DNA of 64,000 nucleotides, from assembly GCF_016086655.4 (NCBI RefSeq), contig NC_052135.2, forward strand, positions 25,882,363-25,946,362. Reading direction: 5' to 3'. The notes under the pieces were generated by a model. It worked only from the letters and a program-made list of their open reading frames with translations, did no database searches and was not told the DNA's origin. This document shows, piece by piece, positions 58,361 through 64,000 of the stretch (position 1 is its first letter; each line of letters starts with the position of its first letter). This DNA is from Lepeophtheirus salmonis (taxonomy: Eukaryota; Arthropoda; Copepoda; Siphonostomatoida; Caligidae). The translations under genes and the position numbers were made by a program.

Positions 58361-59680
58361 GATTGACTTTTTAGCACCTCTGCTGTGAATACCCATTTCT
58401 GAGTTGTGACTTATTTTCTGAATCACAAGCCCCAGATTATTTTTTTTTCTAACTCTTTTATTTTCTTTTGTAATCAGGTTGGTAGAAAGATTTTGAAAAC
58501 ATAGAAATATGTCAACAATGAACTTCACACCCACTAAAATATAGAATATATTACGAAAAACTATTATATCAATTTAACTGTAATAATGAACCGTAAGGTA
58601 TTTATAGCTATTATCAAGTTCCACATATAAATTGGTAAACTTCTAGGTTGTGTATTTCAAGAAAAAAATATTTATACGAAATGTCAATTAAAGGTTAAAG
58701 TTGAATATGAAAATCTTTTTTTTTTTTTTTCTTTTTGTTAAAAGGGTCAAATCAAGTTTTAATCGTAATTCATCTTCAAATTACTTTAGAATTAGTAAGT
58801 TTTCTGGTATTTACCGAATCATTAAAAGAAGGAAACATATGATTATTTTGATGAATGAGTTAGAGATATATCTTATAAATAAAATAGAATTCTATATGCG
58901 CATCGCAAATTTTGAATGGGTATAAATCTCCTTAAAAATATCATCTACTGGAACTATTTCCTTTTAAAAAAAATTTTAAGCTAAAATCTACATGAGCTTA
59001 AACACATTATATAAATTACCTCTTCAGGTTTAATTTTAGAGAAACAAATATCATTAAAAAAAATGAAATAACTAATATCAACAAATTTAAACATTACTTA
59101 TCCCTAAAACGTCATACGTAACATGTTTAATAGTTGAGTTTTGGAATATTCCATTTGAGCAGTTTCATAATTTTTTGGCTAAAAATCTTTATAGATGCAA
59201 TTGTAAATATAATACCAATGTATCATTAAATTTTTTTTAAATAGTAATTTTTTACTTGTGGCCTTTCAATGTGGCAAACTTTTTGTGTCATAGCAAAAGT
59301 AAAGTAATTAAAAATTTAATTTTAAATGTATTATTATTTAGATAAAAAATCATTCATTTTTGTTATGAAAATCAGCAAGAACAAACAGTTAATTTCTTTG
59401 AATGTTAATAAATCCCAATTTCAAACCAAAAACACATTTAAATCGGTTCTATGCAAAATTAGTAATGTTACCATTACTACTACCGTCATTAATTCATGTA
59501 GCAAAATAACATACCCATCGATGATGTAACCCTCCCAATTCTTGCACTGACCCATCCGTCCAAAAAAAAGATCAACATCTTAAGTCCGTTTCCCAATTCA
59601 AGCAAATACCTAGAAAAAGCATTTGAAAGTGGATATAAACTACCCTTGAACGATAGTTTAGTCGTAAAAGTATCGAAATA
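58361..59680. other. spacer, nothing recognised
   Basis: AT-rich, with a long T run near 58718. No supported gene. Confidence 0.35.
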
Positions 59681-59684
59681 CTGA

Positions 59685-59730
59685 CACCAGTTTCGGTACT
59701 GGTATGACAATATCGGTATCGTGGAAACAT
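59685..59730. repeat. GGTACCGGTA short-word patch 2
   Basis: 'cagtttcggtactggtatg' followed by 'acaatatcggtatcgtgg': clustered CGGTA and GGTAT words. A 153-codon minus frame crosses it without looking like a real protein. Confidence 0.45.
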
Positions 59731-60233
59731 TAATATTAATAAATAAAAAAAAGTTTAAAATGAAATTAAATTCTTCAAAATGTTGGTAGCAACATTGCTT
59801 GATTACCACCATATCAAACCTATAGATTCTTGATAAATAGTTTAAAAATAAATGAAAAACGTACATAAAGGACCACTCTATTTTGGGCTTGTTGGTTGGT
59901 TTGTTTTGATGGTTTGTACAAATGCATTTTAAGTTCATAAATAAAGTCATTATTGAATAGTTTTATAAAAAGATAAAAATAACGATGGCGTTTATGCAAG
60001 AAAAATAGTTTTTCATGCCTCAACAAATTAATAGTTTATTTTGAATTGACGTTATTTTAATTCCAAATAAACTTACCTCTTAAATATTGAAATATGAAGC
60101 TTCATTACTTATTAATATCCTTGTTTTTTTTTATTGCACACAATATTTTCAGAAAAAAAGACTCAATACATATTCAAGAGAACTTCTAGAGAAAATGGAT
60201 CAAACAAAATATGATTAACGATATATATTACAG

Positions 60234-60570
60234 AATCTGCGGGAAAGATGGCAGACCATTGTCATTCCTATTACTCACAATTACACCCAGGATTATTATG
60301 CAGACTGGATCCTTAGTTTTGAACATGTAAGAGATATCACCTTCTACTTCAGATATCTAACAATCCTTTCGAATATATTTTCACTGTCCTGTTAATGTCA
60401 TTACTGAGAAAAAAAAAATCTTCCTCCATTGAACTTCATTTGTTGAAAAATGTTTTACCATTTATTAGCTTTCTGATATTTATGCTTTTTTGTATGTAAA
60501 GATGTGGCGTTTATATGATTGAACCTTTCAGTCTAAAATAATACCTTTGGAGACAGTTGAATGGCTCTAA
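60234..60570 (+). CDS. possible 3' exons of an unrecognised gene
   Basis: An open segment at 60234-60326 is bounded by an acceptor (tattacag) and a strong donor (GTAAGAG) and reads NLRERWQTIVIPITHNYTQ followed by DYYADWILSFEH (31 codons, phase 0). A second segment at 60532-60570 follows 'gaacctttcag' and reads SKIIPLETVEWL then TAA, also phase 0. The composition (Trp, Tyr, Thr, His) is unlike the AT-driven chance frames nearby. The frame is also open from a strong acceptor at 60152 (KKRLNTYSRELLEKM), but a TAA at 60216-60218 separates it. Upstream exons are not identified and I do not recognise the protein. Confidence 0.45.
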
Positions 60571-60960
60571 TTGCGTGTTTTGACCAAGATATTGATAAGA
60601 ATTAAGAATTTTACCAAATGGATCGTTTTAGGTCAACAAAAACAAAAAAGGACCTTTATTTTCAAACTTTGGTTTGTTGACCTTTTTTACATCCTTCTCA
60701 ACCTTTCCAGAGGTTTTAGGCATAATTAGATTTGCTCTGTGAGTAATCAGACAATGTATTGATTCTCCTATTACTATTGAGTAGGCTTATTTAACTATAA
60801 TATATTCTTGCTTCTTTTTAACCTTTACAATGATTATTCATTTTATATCGTTATTAGTTCTTTAATACAAAGTTTGTATTTGCGTTTGTTTGTCTGAGGA
60901 GGACAATGAGTATGTGTTGCTAAAGCTCAGGGAATCATATTAAAAAGAAAAGAAAATAGT
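60571..60960. other. spacer, possible 3' flank of the exon pair
   Basis: A further acceptor-like 'caacctttccag' lies near 60700-60711, followed by only a short open frame. Nothing else recognised. Confidence 0.3.
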
Positions 60961-60964
60961 ACAT

Positions 60965-61200
60965 ATATTTAGGGCTGTAATCTTTTTTAGTTGGCTAGTT
61001 TTTTGTTGTTGTCTGAACAATATTTGTTTTTATCAAGCTTTTATCATTATTCTTCCATTCTTGAGGAAAGAAAATTTAAGAATTGAGTAACTACGTGTTA
61101 GTATGTTTATGGAAAATTCGGACTAACTCAGAGGATGTGTGGAGGAGTTACCTTCTACAAGTATATTAATAAAGCAAAATTTGTCTGCTCATCGACCCCT
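60965..61200 (+). repeat. dispersed repeat family RB, diverged copy 5
   Basis: 'tagggctgtaatc', 'ttatcattattcttccatt', 'gaggaaagaaaattta', 'gagtaactac', 'ctaactcagaggatgtg': matches the first half of copy 3, more diverged. Confidence 0.5.
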
Positions 61201-62870
61201 AATAACTCCAAGCTATGTCGGGTATTACCACTAGTGAAATGATAAATATGTTCTCAAAAACCAAATATATAACTTGTCAAAATTTATTCTTGCTAACCCA
61301 TTATAATCAAACATCATTACATATAACCCCTTAAATCCAGATTTTGTTTTAACTAGAGCCAATGTACAATTAGTCTAACTCTTTTCAAAACGATAAATTC
61401 TTTTGATATTTATTATCCCCACTGCATATATAGTAGTACAATACATAGAACCCATGAATAAGAACTATAAATCTAATGTATCTACTACTGGAATCCCACT
61501 TATAACTCTGTTCATGTTCTATGTATGTAGTTAGCCAAATGCCAAAAATACAAGGAAGTGAACTTAAGTTCTTATGATCCTTCATGAGTTACTTATAGGT
61601 ATAACGTGTTGCAATTTAATAGGCTTTATTAATGAGGGAAAGAGAGAAATGTATTCACATAAGCCCTCTCATTAATCCGACTCATAAACAAAACAACAAA
61701 CACAAACCAGCAGAGTGAAAGATAAAAAGGAAGAAAAAAAACCCTGGAGTTCTAAAATGATTTATTTGATAATGAGGATTTTTAAGCACTTTTATTATTC
61801 TTACCTTATTTATCATTTCAAGCAATCGCTTCCCATTTAGTAATTATATCGTTGATGTGATACAGTTCGAATTCATCAATTATGTGCCAGTTGTAGTAAT
61901 GTTAGAAAGAAGACCGTTTTTAAATAATTAGTTATTTTTATGGAAGACAAATTTGACAAGCCTTGGTAATGCATATGTCTTCTTACTGTCTCCTTTAATG
62001 TAGAATGCAATGACCAAAGAGGTAAACTTTGTAATTCACTAATTTTAAGAAATAATAAGTCAGAAGTATGCATTCATTCATCTAACTGTGAATAACAAAA
62101 TTTCTTTCCATATCTTCAATATTTTAAATATTATAGCAAATATCGAAACTTCCACGAATTTTCAACGACACCGATACTATGCAGATATTGGATATTTTTC
62201 CCTATATATAAGTGTTCAATTTTGATCCCATATATCAGCCCACGTATGATATATACACACGAATTCATTCACACCTGTGATAGATATATTACAAAATAAT
62301 ATCTATAGAATAGAATTCCAAAGTATTATAACAAAACAAAAATACTATTAAAAAACAGCTGAAAACAGTTATTCATAAGTTAAGGATATACCGTAAATTA
62401 TATCTTTAGATTGTAAAGGGTTGTACACGCCATACTATACTTATACCTATATGTATATATATTTAGCTCGTACGCGTAAAAACTGCTCAATCATGAAGAA
62501 TATTCTAATCCATTATGTTGTTATCCATAGAAGGTTTATATTATCTAGATATGAGTCCATCTCTCAAATAGATTACGCTACTGAGTGTCATAAATGATCC
62601 CTTATCTTTCATTTCGGTATATATGTAATATGCAACGTCTCAAAATTCTTTGTAAAGACGCCTGAGATGAACATTGCAATAGTTGCCATGAAGAGTGATC
62701 AAACACATCTGTCTAAAGAACGTTTTTATTGAGGTAGTATATATTGAATCATGCTATTGAATGCTATCTTGGAGGTTCATAATTGATATTATTACTAGAT
62801 ATAGTTAACACATTTCAAATGAATATTGATGAAATGACTTCAAGAATGAACACTTCAATTGAATATTGCT
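61201..62870. other. spacer, with small GGTACCGG-type patch
   Basis: 'gatactatgcagatattgg' and 'cgacaccgatac' words near 62160-62190 resemble the patch at 59685. No gene supported. Confidence 0.35.
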
Positions 62871-62899
62871 TGATACCGCTGATAAACACTGACATTAGA

Positions 62900-63195
62900 A
62901 TTCAAAGTATTAGACACTGAAAAAACCTATAATACCGATAGATTTGGATGTTAATTTTATTTTTGATCGATTAGTACCGAGAAAAGTAGGATAATTATGT
63001 AAACATATATATTCTTTCCATTGTAATTGTGAACTGGTATCTGTTTTATATAAGTAAGATTGTGTAACGAGGTATTGTTATCATATTTTTAATACATATT
63101 AGGGTCTGATATAGTTTAAAATAAGACATTCAAAAGATAGATTTCTGATGGACAGTAAGGTTTATATCATTTTATTTGTTTGTCTCACTTTGACA
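62900..63195 (-). repeat. dispersed repeat family RD, copy 4
   Basis: Read on the minus strand: 'ggatgtcaaagtgagac', 'ccttactgtccatcaga', 'cagaccctaatatgtatt', 'ttacaatggaaagaatat': the RD order, inverted relative to the other copies. Confidence 0.65.
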
Positions 63196-64000
63196 TCCAA
63201 AGACAAAGCAATATTTCAACATGTTCCTTCATATTACCGACAAAATGATTTTTATTCTTATAAAATTTGGTGCTTAGGCACCAAAAATGGCCATCATAAA
63301 TAACGCGGACGTCACAAGAAAAACTCTAATTAATTTTTTTATGTATGCCAATGATATAATTGTAAATATAGGTGGGTCACTCCATGGAAAATTAACTCTT
63401 TTTTTAATTAAATTTAAATAAAATTTGATTCGTCAAATAGACTACTATTTGAAAACTAAAAAAATAAATTTAACATCTGTAACTCAATCCAACTCTTGGT
63501 TTTTAGCTTTTTTTCATTGACCATAAATTGTCTTGGAGAATTTTGCGTTTTGAATTGTAGTTTGTAAATCTCTCATCTTGTGGATAGACATAATGCATCA
63601 TTTGATAGCTACTGGGTTATGCAACAAAATACTTTCAACAATTTTTTTTATTCTTTTATGAAAAAGTATGGATCACCTTGACCATATTTTTTTACCTTAA
63701 ATATCTAATATATCCTTTGATTAAGATAAAACTTTTATCAAAACAAGATAAAATTAATATCTTGCCTTAAAAAAAAGAAGATTAGAGTGTTTGGTCCATG
63801 GGATTGGGAAATATGAGAGGCTTGTGTCGTTAATATATATATAAATAATAAATTTCACATTTAATGGTTTTAAAGGTGCACCTAATGCTGATAGAGATAA
63901 GTAAATCCTGTGATTGTAAACCAATTCACAATACTCCTCTTAAAACCATAAAATGCGCAGGGAAATCATATGAAAAAATTAAACCTCTCACATTGGTTAT
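63196..64000. other. spacer, nothing recognised
   Basis: AT-rich to the window edge. No gene. Confidence 0.4.

Noticed and set aside
59489..59950. 153-codon minus frame
   Set aside because: AT-driven composition, crosses a GGTACCGG short-word patch, no recognisable motif or signal, and no splice support.
1..64000. CRISPR arrays, prokaryotic operons, rRNA genes
   Set aside because: No regularly spaced direct repeats, no ribosome-binding-site-led gene strings and no rRNA-like blocks. Sequence character is eukaryotic.

Overview
The window reads as nuclear DNA from an AT-rich arthropod. Coding capacity is sparse, introns are short, and many decayed DNA transposons lie on both strands. The mix of Tc1, mariner, IS630-like, hAT and MULE relics in very AT-rich sequence resembles parasitic copepods such as the salmon louse Lepeophtheirus. 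That assignment is inference; no sequence marker here proves the species.

Only one intact host gene is convincing. It is a three-exon gene at 12066-12642 (+) for a secreted 148-residue NPC2/ML-domain lipid-binding protein, with a TATA box just upstream. A spliced pair of coding-like exons at 60234-60570 (+) may be the 3' end of an unrecognised gene. Two short hydrophobic open frames (4916-5260 + and 11322-11597 -) and a coding-like patch at 616-852 remain undecided.

Mobile elements, left to right: a 2.48 kb element with CACTG/CACAG-type inverted ends and a TAA duplication, carrying a broken Cys-rich 'ERFHQD' protein (2145-4621); a Tc1 3' half (8258-8800); a hAT element with both ends and a decayed 8-bp duplication (18933-20743); a MULE with roughly 0.8-kb inverted ends and a FLYWCH transposase fragment (21588-25360); an IS630-like transposase relic (25640-26437 -); a broken gene of the multicopy 'HEEAD...HAFxGCD' family (27640-29600 +); three more IS630-like relics (29760-30160 +, 37205-37930 -, 48660-49295 +) and a fourth on the minus strand (50105-51175); a mariner 5' half (41527-41930 +); a LINE fragment (54601-55320 +); and a nearly full-length Tc1 (57055-58360 +).

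The spacer DNA is largely dispersed repeats. Four anonymous families (called RA, RB, RC and RD here) recur three to five times each. There is also a distinctive class of short-word arrays built from permuted TCGGTC, AGTCGAGTC, GAGTCGGA or GGTACCGGTA words. One stretch at 17472-17549 has tRNA-like A and B boxes and a perfect acceptor stem, suggesting a decayed tRNA or a SINE head. I saw no rRNA, CRISPR array or prokaryotic features.
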